Shown here one piece after another: positions 1-5,946 of a DNA stretch of 6,693 nt. The notes under the pieces are model-generated. The model searched no databases and was not told the origin of the DNA. It saw only the letters and a program-made list of their open reading frames with translations. The stretch comes from Prolixibacteraceae bacterium (GTDB lineage Bacteria > Bacteroidota > Bacteroidia > Bacteroidales > Prolixibacteraceae), in contig JAFGDX010000219.1 in the NCBI GenBank assembly GCA_016931875.1, positions 1 through 6,693 of the forward strand, written 5' to 3'. Position numbers and translations under genes: made by a program. The first letter of the stretch is position 1. Each line of letters opens with the position of its first letter.

Positions 1-407
1 ATTTCAAGGATGGTTGCGCCTTCTTCCGCATTCAGGAATTCACCTTTTGAGTTCAATAACTTAAGGGCATTCCACTGTTTGGGGTTATGACTGGCTGTTA
101 AAATAATACCTCCGTCGGCGTTTTCTTCAGGAACTGCAATTTCGGTGGTTGGCGTGGTTGCCAGGCCAATGTTTACTACATCGCAGCCCATTCCGTTTAA
201 GGTTGCCACAACCAGCGAGCTCACCATCTGGCCCGAAATACGGGCATCGCGGCCAACTACAATTTTTATCTTTTTTTTGTTCGAGGCAAATTTTGCCCAT
301 TCGGCATACGCAGCCGTAAATTTTACAACGTCGAGCGGGCTGAGGCCTTCGCCCGGTTTTCCGCCAATGGTGCCACGGATTCCTGAAATCGATTTTATTA
401 ATGTCAT
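1..407 (-). CDS. glmM: Phosphoglucosamine mutase, N-terminal part (cut by window edge)
   Basis: Cytoplasmic enzyme of the alpha-D-phosphohexomutase family. GlmM converts glucosamine-6-phosphate to glucosamine-1-phosphate, which leads to UDP-GlcNAc for peptidoglycan and lipid A. The frame is open from an ATG at 405-407 to the left edge and encodes 135 residues, about a third of the usual ~450-460. Visible family marks are the N-terminal SISGIRGTIGG (residues 6-16), GRDAR (52-56), TPTTE (85-89) and the phosphoserine loop TASHNP (104-109), with Ser106 as the expected phosphorylated catalytic serine. Bacteroidota proteins with this N-terminus are usually annotated GlmM, but a phosphomannomutase/phosphoglucomutase role cannot be excluded without the C-terminal sugar-binding loops. 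The gene lies 64 nt downstream of the sigma-factor/membrane-protein pair and may have its own promoter. The truncation is due only to the window boundary. Confidence 0.93.
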   Translation of the reverse strand, partial: MTLIKSISGIRGTIGGKPGEGLSPLDVVKFTAAYAEWAKFASNKKKIKIVVGRDARISGQMVSSLVVATLNGMGCDVVNIGLATTPTTEIAVPEENADGGIILTASHNPKQWNALKLLNSKGEFLNAEEGATILE

Positions 408-427
408 TTGGTGTGATTTTGAGTACA

Positions 428-435
428 CAAAAATA
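428..435 (-). promoter_or_regulatory. Possible -7 promoter element for glmM
   Basis: On the minus strand this reads TATTTTTG, matching the Bacteroidota -7 consensus TAnnTTTG. A start site about 7 nt downstream would leave a leader of roughly 14 nt before the glmM ATG. No clear TTTG -33 element is seen at the expected spacing, and the area is A/T-rich, so a chance match is possible. Confidence 0.4.
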
Positions 436-471
436 CAACAGCGATTTAAAAATGGAACAGAAACGATAAAC

Positions 472-1152
472 TTATTCGTTAATTTCTTCGAGTTCTTTTA
501 AAGTGAGTTTTAGTTTGGCAATGTAGTTCCCGTACAACCTGCGGAATCCCCATCGCAAAAAAATAAAAATTCCGCCCACGGTAATCAAAAGAAACAGCAA
601 CCCGATTACAATAACCACCAGCAGCTGGCGGATGGAAATTTCGGAAAATGCAATCCCCTGGCTTTCCAAATCGGCAAGTGTTCCCTGGTACATCCCCGAG
701 ATAAAACCGGTAATCATGGTAATGGAAATAAATATCAGCGCCAGGTAAAACATTCGCTGGTAAATTTTCAGCGTGTTGATAATTTTTACCAGCGTTTCTT
801 TCAGATTGCATGAAATATCGCAGCTTCGTTTTACCCGGAAATATTTGATAACAAAGTAGATAAATGTGAACAAGATGAGCGCGTCGCTAAAAACACCAAG
901 AAACAGAAGCCAGTTGGGGACGCTCAGGTTTTCACTGATTCCTGCCATTAAAAGCGGGGAGAACAAAAAATCATCAAGGATAAAAACCAGGATAAGCAAT
1001 GAAAGCACGACAAAACCAAGGCGGATGTTCCGGTCGATTCGTTCGATGTGGTTTTTTGTCCGCTTTCCAAGCATTTCCCTGATTTCACTTTCGTCGAGTT
1101 CTTTTCCCGAAGCCAGTTTATCCCATGTTTTTTTCAGATCTTTTAAATCCAT
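472..1152 (-). CDS. Four-helix membrane protein paired with ECF sigma factor (putative anti-sigma/partner)
   Basis: A 226-residue protein, function not established. It has a charged cytosolic-looking N-terminus (residues 1-44, Lys/Glu/Asp-rich), then four hydrophobic stretches at about 45-70, 81-104, 134-155 and 177-199, and a short charged tail ending in KELEEINE. The two halves each carry a helical hairpin separated by a soluble stretch around 106-131 that includes Cys111 and Cys115. The ATG lies 6 nt after the sigma-factor stop, and an AGAAGG-like ribosome site (1163-1168) sits within the end of the sigma gene, so translation is probably coupled. By analogy with other ECF operons, I infer that it controls the sigma factor from the inner membrane. 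I see no zinc-binding HxxxCxxC of the ZAS anti-sigma class and no FecR-like domain, so it would be a different type. It could also be merely a sigma-regulated membrane protein. Confidence 0.85.
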   Translation of the reverse strand: MDLKDLKKTWDKLASGKELDESEIREMLGKRTKNHIERIDRNIRLGFVVLSLLILVFILDDFLFSPLLMAGISENLSVPNWLLFLGVFSDALILFTFIYFVIKYFRVKRSCDISCNLKETLVKIINTLKIYQRMFYLALIFISITMITGFISGMYQGTLADLESQGIAFSEISIRQLLVVIVIGLLFLLITVGGIFIFLRWGFRRLYGNYIAKLKLTLKELEEINE

Positions 1153-1158
1153 ATCACG

Positions 1159-1647
1159 TTACCCTTCTGTTACCATGAGTTTTTTTAGTTTTTTCTTTAT
1201 CCGGTTCATTTTCACCCGTACATAGTTTTGTGTGATTCCGGTAATCTCAGCAATTTCCTCGTATTTTTTGTTTTCGAGATAGAGCAATACAATCGATTTC
1301 TCGACCCCGGTTAACCGGGTTACTGCGTGGTGCAGCTGTTTGATGTTTTCCTCGGTTTCAGTATCGTATTTTTCGTCGGCAATCTGAAAATTGTCGTACG
1401 ATAAACTGCTCTGATCGGGTCGTCGTTTATCTTTTTTGAACGAGGTAATTGCAGTATTTAAAGCCACCCTGTACATCCATGTTGAAAATTTCGAGTCGTT
1501 CCTGAAAGAAGGAAAAGATTTCCAGAGCTGGGCAACAATCTCCTGAAAAAGGTCATTTCTGTCCTCTTCCTGGTCGCAATAAATATTACACACCTTATGA
1601 ATGATGCCCTGATTTTTTTGAATTATCTGTAAAAACTCCTTTTCCAA
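1159..1647 (-). CDS. ECF-type RNA polymerase sigma factor
   Basis: A 162-residue sigma-70 family protein of the extracytoplasmic-function group, which directs RNA polymerase to a specific promoter set. Region 2 spans about residues 6-74 and holds DLFQEI (32-37) and a W-rich core-binding and -10 recognition segment through WMYRVALNTA (57-66). An acidic linker (about 75-107) follows. Region 4 (about 108-157) carries the helix-turn-helix KYEEIAEITGITQNYV (128-143) and a basic end. The length is normal for ECF factors with only regions 2 and 4. The start is TTG at 1645-1647: upstream in frame there is a stop at 1681-1683 with no ATG or GTG between, and the first internal ATG is at residue 58, inside region 2. 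The membrane-protein gene follows 6 nt downstream, indicating an operon. The regulon cannot be told from sequence. Confidence 0.93.
   Translation of the reverse strand: MEKEFLQIIQKNQGIIHKVCNIYCDQEEDRNDLFQEIVAQLWKSFPSFRNDSKFSTWMYRVALNTAITSFKKDKRRPDQSSLSYDNFQIADEKYDTETEENIKQLHHAVTRLTGVEKSIVLLYLENKKYEEIAEITGITQNYVRVKMNRIKKKLKKLMVTEG
1161..1168 (-). promoter_or_regulatory. Ribosome binding site of the membrane protein inside the sigma gene
   Basis: The minus strand reads AGAAGGGT about 10 nt before the membrane-protein ATG and overlaps the last codons and stop of the sigma gene. Most starts in this window lack such a purine-rich site, so its presence supports translational coupling of the two genes. 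Confidence 0.5.
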
Positions 1648-1683
1648 AACTGAATTATTAGTAACAGATGCTTGAAAATATTA

Positions 1684-1716
1684 CAATTTTATGTCTCTGA
1701 TTTTGGCACTTTTCAA
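1684..1716 (-). promoter_or_regulatory. Weak candidate promoter for the sigma-factor operon
   Basis: The 126-nt spacer upstream of the sigma gene contains, on the minus strand, TAAAATTG (1684-1691), one mismatch from the TAnnTTTG -7 element. A TTGA (1713-1716) lies 21 nt further upstream, resembling a degenerate -33 TTTG. Neither is an exact match, and an autoregulated ECF promoter would look different. Nothing else in the spacer stands out apart from A/T richness. Confidence 0.2.
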
Positions 1717-1773
1717 TTAAAAAAAACTGAAACTATTTTGTGATTTGGTCTTTGTATTTTGGCTATTCAACTT

Positions 1774-2670
1774 TTAATTCATTTTCAGAAAATGTATTTC
1801 CTTTTCAGAAAGGAAACGCCATTTACCGCGGGGGAGGCTCTTTTTGGTGAGTCCGGCAAACAACACACGGTCGAGTTTTTTTACCCGGTACCCTAAATGT
1901 TCAAAAATTCTTCGAACAATCCGGTTTCGTCCCGAATGGATTTCAATGCCAATTTCGGTGCGGTTTTCGGGGTTGATAAAACTAATGGCATCGGCGGCAA
2001 TTTTTCCGTCTTCCAGTTCCAGCCCGTCGGCAATTTGCAGTAAATGTTCTTTTGTAAGCGCCTTGTTTAATGTTACCTGGTATATTTTTTTCATGTTATG
2101 GCTGGGGTGTGTTAGTTTTTTCGACAGGTCGCCGTCGTTGGTAAACAACAACACACCGGTAGTGTTTCTGTCAAGACGGCCTACCGGGTAAATTCTTTCT
2201 TCACAGGCATTTTTTATCAAATCCATTACGGTTTTATCGGCGTGCGGGTCGTCGGTGGTAGTCACAAAATCCTTTGGTTTGTTCAGCAGCAGGTACACTT
2301 TTTTCTCGGTGCTTAGTTTTCGCCCGTCAAAGCGAACCTCGTCGCCGGGTTTTACTTTTGTTCCCAGTTCGGATACTGTTTTGCCGTTTATGGTAACCAT
2401 CCCGGCCGAAATATAGGTGTCGGCTTCGCGCCGTGAACAAACCCCGGCATTGGCAATATAACGGTTAAGCCTTATTTCTTCTGTGTAAGGCTTGTCTTTT
2501 GCCGTGTTTTTACGTGGAAACGGTTTTGCACTGTATTTTTTTGAACCTTTATTCCGGCCCGGTGCAAATTTTCCGGTCTTTTCTTCTGTACTTGCTGTTG
2601 TTTTTTTTCCGCGGTTGCTTCTGAAATTTGTTTTCCCGGAATCTTTTTTTCTGTTGTAATTATTTCTCAT
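1774..2670 (-). CDS. rRNA pseudouridine synthase, RsuA/RluB family
   Basis: A 298-residue enzyme that isomerises a specific rRNA uridine to pseudouridine in the cytoplasm during ribosome assembly. Residues 1-62 form a very basic, low-complexity extension rich in Lys, Arg, Asn, Ser and Thr, a common feature in Bacteroidota members and probably RNA-contacting. An S4 RNA-binding domain covers about 65-112 (RLNRYIANAGVCSRREAD). The catalytic domain contains PVGRLDRNTTGVLL (162-175) with Asp167 as the catalytic aspartate, then HSGRNRIVRRIFEHLGY (245-261) and the closing LPRGKWRFL (279-287). The S4 domain argues against RluE. RluB (23S rRNA) is my best guess, but RsuA or RluF specificity cannot be separated by eye. 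I chose the ATG at 2668-2670: in-frame starts further upstream would add a segment unlike the family and run into the divergent AIM24 gene. Confidence 0.93.
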   Translation of the reverse strand: MRNNYNRKKDSGKTNFRSNRGKKTTASTEEKTGKFAPGRNKGSKKYSAKPFPRKNTAKDKPYTEEIRLNRYIANAGVCSRREADTYISAGMVTINGKTVSELGTKVKPGDEVRFDGRKLSTEKKVYLLLNKPKDFVTTTDDPHADKTVMDLIKNACEERIYPVGRLDRNTTGVLLFTNDGDLSKKLTHPSHNMKKIYQVTLNKALTKEHLLQIADGLELEDGKIAADAISFINPENRTEIGIEIHSGRNRIVRRIFEHLGYRVKKLDRVLFAGLTKKSLPRGKWRFLSEKEIHFLKMN

Positions 2671-2689
2671 TCTGCTTGTCTGATTTATA

Positions 2690-2697
2690 CAAAGGTC
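2690..2697 (-). promoter_or_regulatory. Weak candidate -7 element of the pseudouridine synthase gene
   Basis: The minus strand reads GACCTTTG, one base off TAnnTTTG, placing transcription start about 10-15 nt before the ATG at 2670. No TTTG is seen at the right -33 spacing. The position is sensible but the match is imperfect. Confidence 0.3.
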
Positions 2698-2744
2698 GGA
2701 AAAAATCCGCATTAAATATAAATAATCCAAAATATCAAAATGAT

Positions 2745-2752
2745 TATCTTTA
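2745..2752 (+). promoter_or_regulatory. Candidate -7 element of the AIM24-family gene
   Basis: TATCTTTA differs from the Bacteroidota -7 consensus TAnnTTTG only in the last base. Initiation about 7 nt downstream would give a leader of about 24 nt ahead of the ATG at 2783. No convincing -33 TTTG is present. A start site near 2759 also disfavours the in-frame TTG at 2759 as the translation start. Confidence 0.4.
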
Positions 2753-2782
2753 ATCGATTTGAAAATTTTTAAAACAACAATT

Positions 2783-3553
2783 ATGCAATCACACGAAATT
2801 GACTTTGAAATTAAGGGACATGATGTACAAATGGTTGAAGTGGAGCTCGACCCCGGGGAAACCGTAATTGCAGAGGCGGGTGCCATGCTTTATATGGAAG
2901 ACGGAATTCAGTTTACGGCCCGGATGGGGGACGGCTCAAATCCCAATGCCGGGTTTTTCGACAAACTTTTGTCGGCGGGTTCGCGGCTGATTACCGGTGA
3001 ATCGTTGTTTCTTACCCATTTTACCAATCAGGGCTGGGGGAAAAAACGGGTGGCTTTTTCCGCCCCTTATCCCGGAACAATTATTCCGATGAATCTTTCA
3101 CAAATGGGAGGCCGGGTAATTGTGCAGCGCGATGCCTTTTTGTGTGCAGCAATGGGAACAAAAATTTCGATAACATTTAACCGCCGGCTGGGAGCGGGCT
3201 TTTTTGGAGGAGAAGGGTTTATTCTGCAAACCCTGCAGGGCGATGGAAATGCTTTTGTTCATGCCGGCGGAACTGTAATTGAACGCCAGTTGAATAACGA
3301 ATCGCTGCGGGTTGACACCGGGTGTATCGTGGGGTTTGAACCAACTGTTGATTACAGCATCGAACAGGCGGGAGGCTTGCGTTCCATGCTTTTTGGCGGA
3401 GAAGGGATTTTTCTGGCAACCTTACGCGGAACCGGAAAAGTTTGGCTGCAAAGTATGCCAATCCGGAAATTAATTGCGCAACTTTCAACGGGCGGGCCCA
3501 ATACGCGGAAAGAAGCACGTGGCGGTTTGCTGAACAACCTTTTGGAAGGATAA
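2783..3553 (+). CDS. AIM24 / TIGR00266 family protein
   Basis: A 256-residue protein of the AIM24 family, whose namesake is a yeast mitochondrial protein needed for inner-membrane organisation. The bacterial members are widespread but have no firm biochemical role. No signal peptide or membrane helix is visible, so it is probably cytosolic. Family marks are the acidic start leading to [20 protein letters not shown] (21-40), a Gly-rich beta-type body, and two related Gly-rich strands: [15 protein letters not shown] (141-155) and [15 protein letters not shown] (204-218), followed by VWLQS (220-224). This internal repetition is typical of the family's duplicated beta fold. The ATG at 2783 is preferred over the in-frame TTG at 2759 because a candidate -7 box lies just upstream and family members start near this point. 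It is divergent from the pseudouridine synthase (112-bp spacer) and convergent with dgt, so it is probably monocistronic. Confidence 0.9.
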   Translation: MQSHEIDFEIKGHDVQMVEVELDPGETVIAEAGAMLYMEDGIQFTARMGDGSNPNAGFFDKLLSAGSRLITGESLFLTHFTNQGWGKKRVAFSAPYPGTIIPMNLSQMGGRVIVQRDAFLCAAMGTKISITFNRRLGAGFFGGEGFILQTLQGDGNAFVHAGGTVIERQLNNESLRVDTGCIVGFEPTVDYSIEQAGGLRSMLFGGEGIFLATLRGTGKVWLQSMPIRKLIAQLSTGGPNTRKEARGGLLNNLLEG

Positions 3554-3563
3554 TTCAGAGTTT

Positions 3564-3587
3564 ACAGTCGCAGTCTCAGTTCTCAGA
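3564..3587 (+). repeat. Short CAGTC-type hexamer repeats in convergent spacer
   Basis: Three back-to-back hexamers of the form nCAGTY (ACAGTC, GCAGTC, TCAGTT) are followed, after a 1-nt shift, by a related TCAGAT. They supply the left arm of the adjoining inverted repeat. This is unlike the A/T-rich sequence of the other spacers and might be a fragment of a dispersed repeat. Confidence 0.5.
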
Positions 3588-3624
3588 TTATTTTTAAAAT
3601 GAAAACGGAGACTGCAACTTTTTT
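3570..3624 (+). terminator. Probable terminator of the AIM24 gene (long-loop hairpin)
   Basis: GCAGTCTC (3570-3577) pairs perfectly with GAGACTGC (3608-3615) over 8 bp, with a 30-nt A/T-rich loop, followed by AAC and six T residues (3619-3624). Four further pairs (AGTT 3559-3562 with AACT 3616-3619) are possible across a bulge. The loop is long for a rho-independent terminator, and the T-run reaches the last codons of the convergent dgt gene. On the opposite strand the stem is not followed by T residues, so it would act only on plus-strand transcripts. Confidence 0.5.
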
Positions 3625-4957
3625 AAACCACTTCGGGTAAGCTTATTCCTTTAATTTTCCGGTATAAATCGAGGGCAAAAATGTCGGTCATTCCTGAAAT
3701 AAAATCGACAACCGACTGAATTTTGTGATACAACTGCCCGCTTTCCGTTTTGTATTGTTCAGGAAGCAATGAGAGAATTTTTTTGCGGTACAAATTTTCA
3801 GGCTGAATTACTGCACTGATAAATTCTTCGAGCAGCGTACCGATAATTTTGTAACCTGCAATTTCAATTTCCACAACCGAACGGTGGTTGTAAATTTCCG
3901 AAAACGATATTTTTTTGACCACTTCCATTGCCTCGGCCTGTTTTTTTTGAACCGACCCGATTAAACTTCCCTTCAACTCGCCGGCCATAATTTGTTCCTG
4001 GTGTTGTACAAAAACATTCATGCATTCGTGAATCAGTTTCCCGATAACGCCGGCGCGCAAATAACTGATTTGTTCATTTTTGTCGGTAACCTTCTGAAGC
4101 GTATTCTCAATGCTTCTTAACGTTTTTTTATCTTCATACGGGTCGTAAAAATCGAGGTAAAGGTTTTTGGTGGTATCATAACTCAGAATTCCGAGTTTAA
4201 ATGCATCTTCCAAATCCATGATCTGGTAACAAATATCATCGGCAGCTTCTACCAGGTAAACCAGCGGATGTCGTTGAAATTGACTGTTTTTTCCGGGAAG
4301 GGTATTCATTCCCAGCTCATTTGCAATTTTGAAATAATCTTCTTTTTCCGACTGAAAAAAGCCAAACTTTTGTTTTGTAGCCCAAACCGACTCAAACGGA
4401 TATTTTACAATGCTTGCCAGAGTTGAGTAAGTCAACGCAAAACCTCCCGGCCGTTTCCCATTAAACTGGTGGGTTAATATCCGGAAAGCATTGGCATTCC
4501 CGTCGAAATGGGTTAAATCTTTCCATTCTCCGGTGCTGAGCCGGGTTTCAAATTGGGCTCCGGCATCGTTTGTGAAAAAGTTGGAAATAGCTGCTTCGCC
4601 CGAGTGCCCAAATGGCGGATTTCCCAAATCGTGGGCCAGACAAGCAGTTGAAACAATGGTTCCCAGTTCGGCAATCAATGGGTTTTCCAAATATTCGGAT
4701 TTCAGATTTTCAGACAATAAATTACCAAGCGAGCGCCCAACACTGGCAACTTCCAGACTGTGGGTAAGCCGGTTGTGAACAAAAATATGCTCAGGCAGCG
4801 GAAATACCTGGGTTTTGTTTTGCATCCGCCGAAAGGGAGATGAAAAAATAATCCGGTCGTAATCGCGCTGAAACTGTGACCGGTCTTCCTGTTTTTGTGA
4901 AGATTCCCAGTCTTCCATTCCCAGCCGTTTTGTTGAAAGTAGTTTGTTCCAGTCCAT
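3623..4957 (-). CDS. dgt: dGTPase-family dNTP triphosphohydrolase (HD domain)
   Basis: A 444-residue cytoplasmic hydrolase of the Dgt family, which splits dGTP or other dNTPs to the deoxynucleoside and tripolyphosphate and so regulates the dNTP pool. The N-terminal signature includes RDYDRIIFSSPFRRMQNKTQV (31-51). HD-domain metal ligands are visible as His66 in RLTHSLEV, His109-Asp110 in ACLAHDLGNPPFGHSGE, and Asp240 in EAADDICYQIMDLED. His118 lies in the same conserved loop. The remainder fits the family's C-terminal HD-associated region, and the length is typical. The ATG at 4955-4957 is used, and nothing upstream extends the family pattern. It stands alone, convergent with the AIM24 gene and 155 nt from the preceding metallopeptidase gene. 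No defence genes lie beside it, so a housekeeping role is inferred. True substrate preference (dGTP or broader, possibly allosterically activated) cannot be read from sequence. Confidence 0.94.
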   Translation of the reverse strand: MDWNKLLSTKRLGMEDWESSQKQEDRSQFQRDYDRIIFSSPFRRMQNKTQVFPLPEHIFVHNRLTHSLEVASVGRSLGNLLSENLKSEYLENPLIAELGTIVSTACLAHDLGNPPFGHSGEAAISNFFTNDAGAQFETRLSTGEWKDLTHFDGNANAFRILTHQFNGKRPGGFALTYSTLASIVKYPFESVWATKQKFGFFQSEKEDYFKIANELGMNTLPGKNSQFQRHPLVYLVEAADDICYQIMDLEDAFKLGILSYDTTKNLYLDFYDPYEDKKTLRSIENTLQKVTDKNEQISYLRAGVIGKLIHECMNVFVQHQEQIMAGELKGSLIGSVQKKQAEAMEVVKKISFSEIYNHRSVVEIEIAGYKIIGTLLEEFISAVIQPENLYRKKILSLLPEQYKTESGQLYHKIQSVVDFISGMTDIFALDLYRKIKGISLPEVV

Positions 4958-5059
4958 TCTATACTTTTATGCTGCTAAAATATCTAATCTGCTTTAAGAA
5001 AGCACAAATATCAACCTTCAAATCTCATACAATTTCCAAAAACCAATATAGCAAACAAC

Positions 5060-5101
5060 AAAAATCCAACAATGTCGCTTTTGGCGGTTTTGAAAATTGT
5101 T
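5060..5101 (-). terminator. Weak possible terminator of the metallopeptidase gene
   Basis: Read on the minus strand, AACAAT (5096-5101) can pair with ATTGTT (5068-5073), with a small inner CGC/GCG pairing, and is followed by GG and a T-rich run (5060-5064). The stem is short and mostly A/T, so this is only suggestive. The rest of the 155-nt spacer up to dgt contains a small perfect hairpin, GCTTT-AAG-AAAGC (4991-5003), but no convincing promoter. Confidence 0.25.
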
Positions 5102-5112
5102 TTTGAAACTTC

Positions 5113-5811
5113 CTACAAGGTATAGGTTGAATATTGTTTTACCTGTTTTGCCATTTCCCTGGCTTTGTTCCCGGTTATCTGGTTTAATTTTTCCCAGAAT
5201 TTTGGCCCGTGGTTTTTAATTTCGGTATGCACCAGTTCGTGCAGCAAAATATAATCAATCAGTTCATCGGGCAGTTTCATCATTTGTAAATTCAGGCTGA
5301 TGTTGTTTTTTGATGAACAACTTCCCCAGTTTCGCCGGTTGTTTCTGATGGTGATTTTACAAACGCTGAAATTGTGAATCAGCGCAAGTTCTCTCAGCCG
5401 CTTGGGAAGAATTCGTTTGGCCTCGTAACGGTAAATTTCGGTTACAACTTTTTCGATAAAAATTTGCGCCTGTTCGCTGTTAAAATCACAAACAAACACT
5501 TTTATTACTTCGCCTCTGTGTTCAACTTTGTTTTTTTCAGCCTTCAGAAAAAGAACTGTGTGTAACTTTGTTTTTATTTCACTCCCTTCGTTGATCCGGT
5601 TTTTGTTGCTTTCGAATTTATGCTGCTGCCGGCGAATCCAGTCCACATTTTTCTGAACAAATGTTGCTACTTCGTAATTCGACACAAAATTTGGGAAAGA
5701 AACCAGAACAGATTTATCGGGTTTTACGCTAATCTTTATATTTTTAGATCGTTTGTTGGGCGAAAAAGTTACTTTGCCTATGTGTTTTAATTGAACTACT
5801 TTATTTGTCAT
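5113..5811 (-). CDS. YgjP-like (DUF45) zinc metallopeptidase
   Basis: A 232-residue protein of the YgjP/DUF45 family, related to the SprT/WLM-type zincins. The catalytic site is HELVH (191-195), with His191 and His195 as zinc ligands and Glu192 as the general base. NHGPKFW (200-206) supplies the likely third ligand, His201. The upstream RRNWGSCSSKNNISLN (159-174) is the family's conserved WGSC region. The N-terminal part (about 1-110) is the usual beta-rich segment with SVKPDKSVLVSFP (28-40). There is no signal peptide, so the protein is probably cytosolic. Substrates of the family are poorly known, though in several bacteria these genes sit beside restriction-modification genes. None is seen here. 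The ATG at 5809-5811 was chosen over an in-frame TTG at 5854-5856 because an exact -7 promoter element lies between them. Confidence 0.9.
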   Translation of the reverse strand: MTNKVVQLKHIGKVTFSPNKRSKNIKISVKPDKSVLVSFPNFVSNYEVATFVQKNVDWIRRQQHKFESNKNRINEGSEIKTKLHTVLFLKAEKNKVEHRGEVIKVFVCDFNSEQAQIFIEKVVTEIYRYEAKRILPKRLRELALIHNFSVCKITIRNNRRNWGSCSSKNNISLNLQMMKLPDELIDYILLHELVHTEIKNHGPKFWEKLNQITGNKAREMAKQVKQYSTYTL

Positions 5812-5834
5812 TCGTTTATATAGAAAAATAAAAT

Positions 5835-5842
5835 CAAAGATA
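5835..5842 (-). promoter_or_regulatory. -7 promoter element of the YgjP-like gene
   Basis: The minus strand reads TATCTTTG, an exact match to the Bacteroidota -7 consensus TAnnTTTG. Initiation about 7 nt downstream leaves a leader of roughly 17 nt before the ATG at 5811, and excludes the TTG at 5854-5856 from the transcript. A TTTG -33 element is not apparent at the expected distance. Confidence 0.55.
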
Positions 5843-5887
5843 TGAATATGAAACAAGCTGCGTCTTTTTTCTTTACGGAATAACGAA

Positions 5888-5895
5888 AATTTTTG
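5888..5895 (+). promoter_or_regulatory. Weak candidate -7 element of the right-hand gene
   Basis: AATTTTTG is one mismatch from TAnnTTTG. It is placed so that transcription would begin near 5902, upstream of all three ATG candidates of the plus-strand gene. There is no -33 TTTG, so support is slight. Confidence 0.25.
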
Positions 5896-5946
5896 CTCAG
5901 CTATTTCATGCTAACTAAATATTTAAAATTTATGGAAAGTAATAAA

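Noticed and set aside
145..501. Plus-strand open frame opposite glmM
   Set aside because: It is antisense to a clearly conserved enzyme frame. Its product has no recognisable domain and it runs into the convergent membrane-protein end.
866..1225. Plus-strand open frame across the sigma/membrane-protein junction
   Set aside because: It is a Ser/Arg/Phe-rich shadow of two well-supported minus-strand genes.
2759..2782. TTG at 2759 as the start of the AIM24-family gene
   Set aside because: The ATG at 2783 gives the usual family N-terminus, and the candidate -7 box puts the transcript start at about 2759 itself.
2671..2886. A 72-residue N-terminal extension of the pseudouridine synthase reaching into the AIM24 gene
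   Set aside because: The extension overlaps the start of a well-supported divergent gene, does not resemble the family, and is simply an open frame opposite that gene.
3219..3537. Minus-strand open frames opposite the AIM24-family gene
   Set aside because: The opposite strand encodes the conserved Gly-rich AIM24 repeats. These frames have no start context or family features.
4991..5003. Small perfect hairpin (GCTTT-AAG-AAAGC) upstream of dgt as a regulatory leader
   Set aside because: A 5-bp, A/T-rich stem is expected by chance in such a spacer. No riboswitch or attenuator features surround it.
5004..5009. TATTTG on the minus strand as the dgt promoter
   Set aside because: It lacks the two-base spacing of TAnnTTTG and has no -33 partner at the right distance.
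4876..5106. Plus-strand frame of 76 codons across the dgt start and its upstream spacer
   Set aside because: It overlaps the dgt 5' end on the opposite strand, has no ribosome site, and its product is a low-complexity, Lys/Ser/Phe-rich string with no family resemblance.
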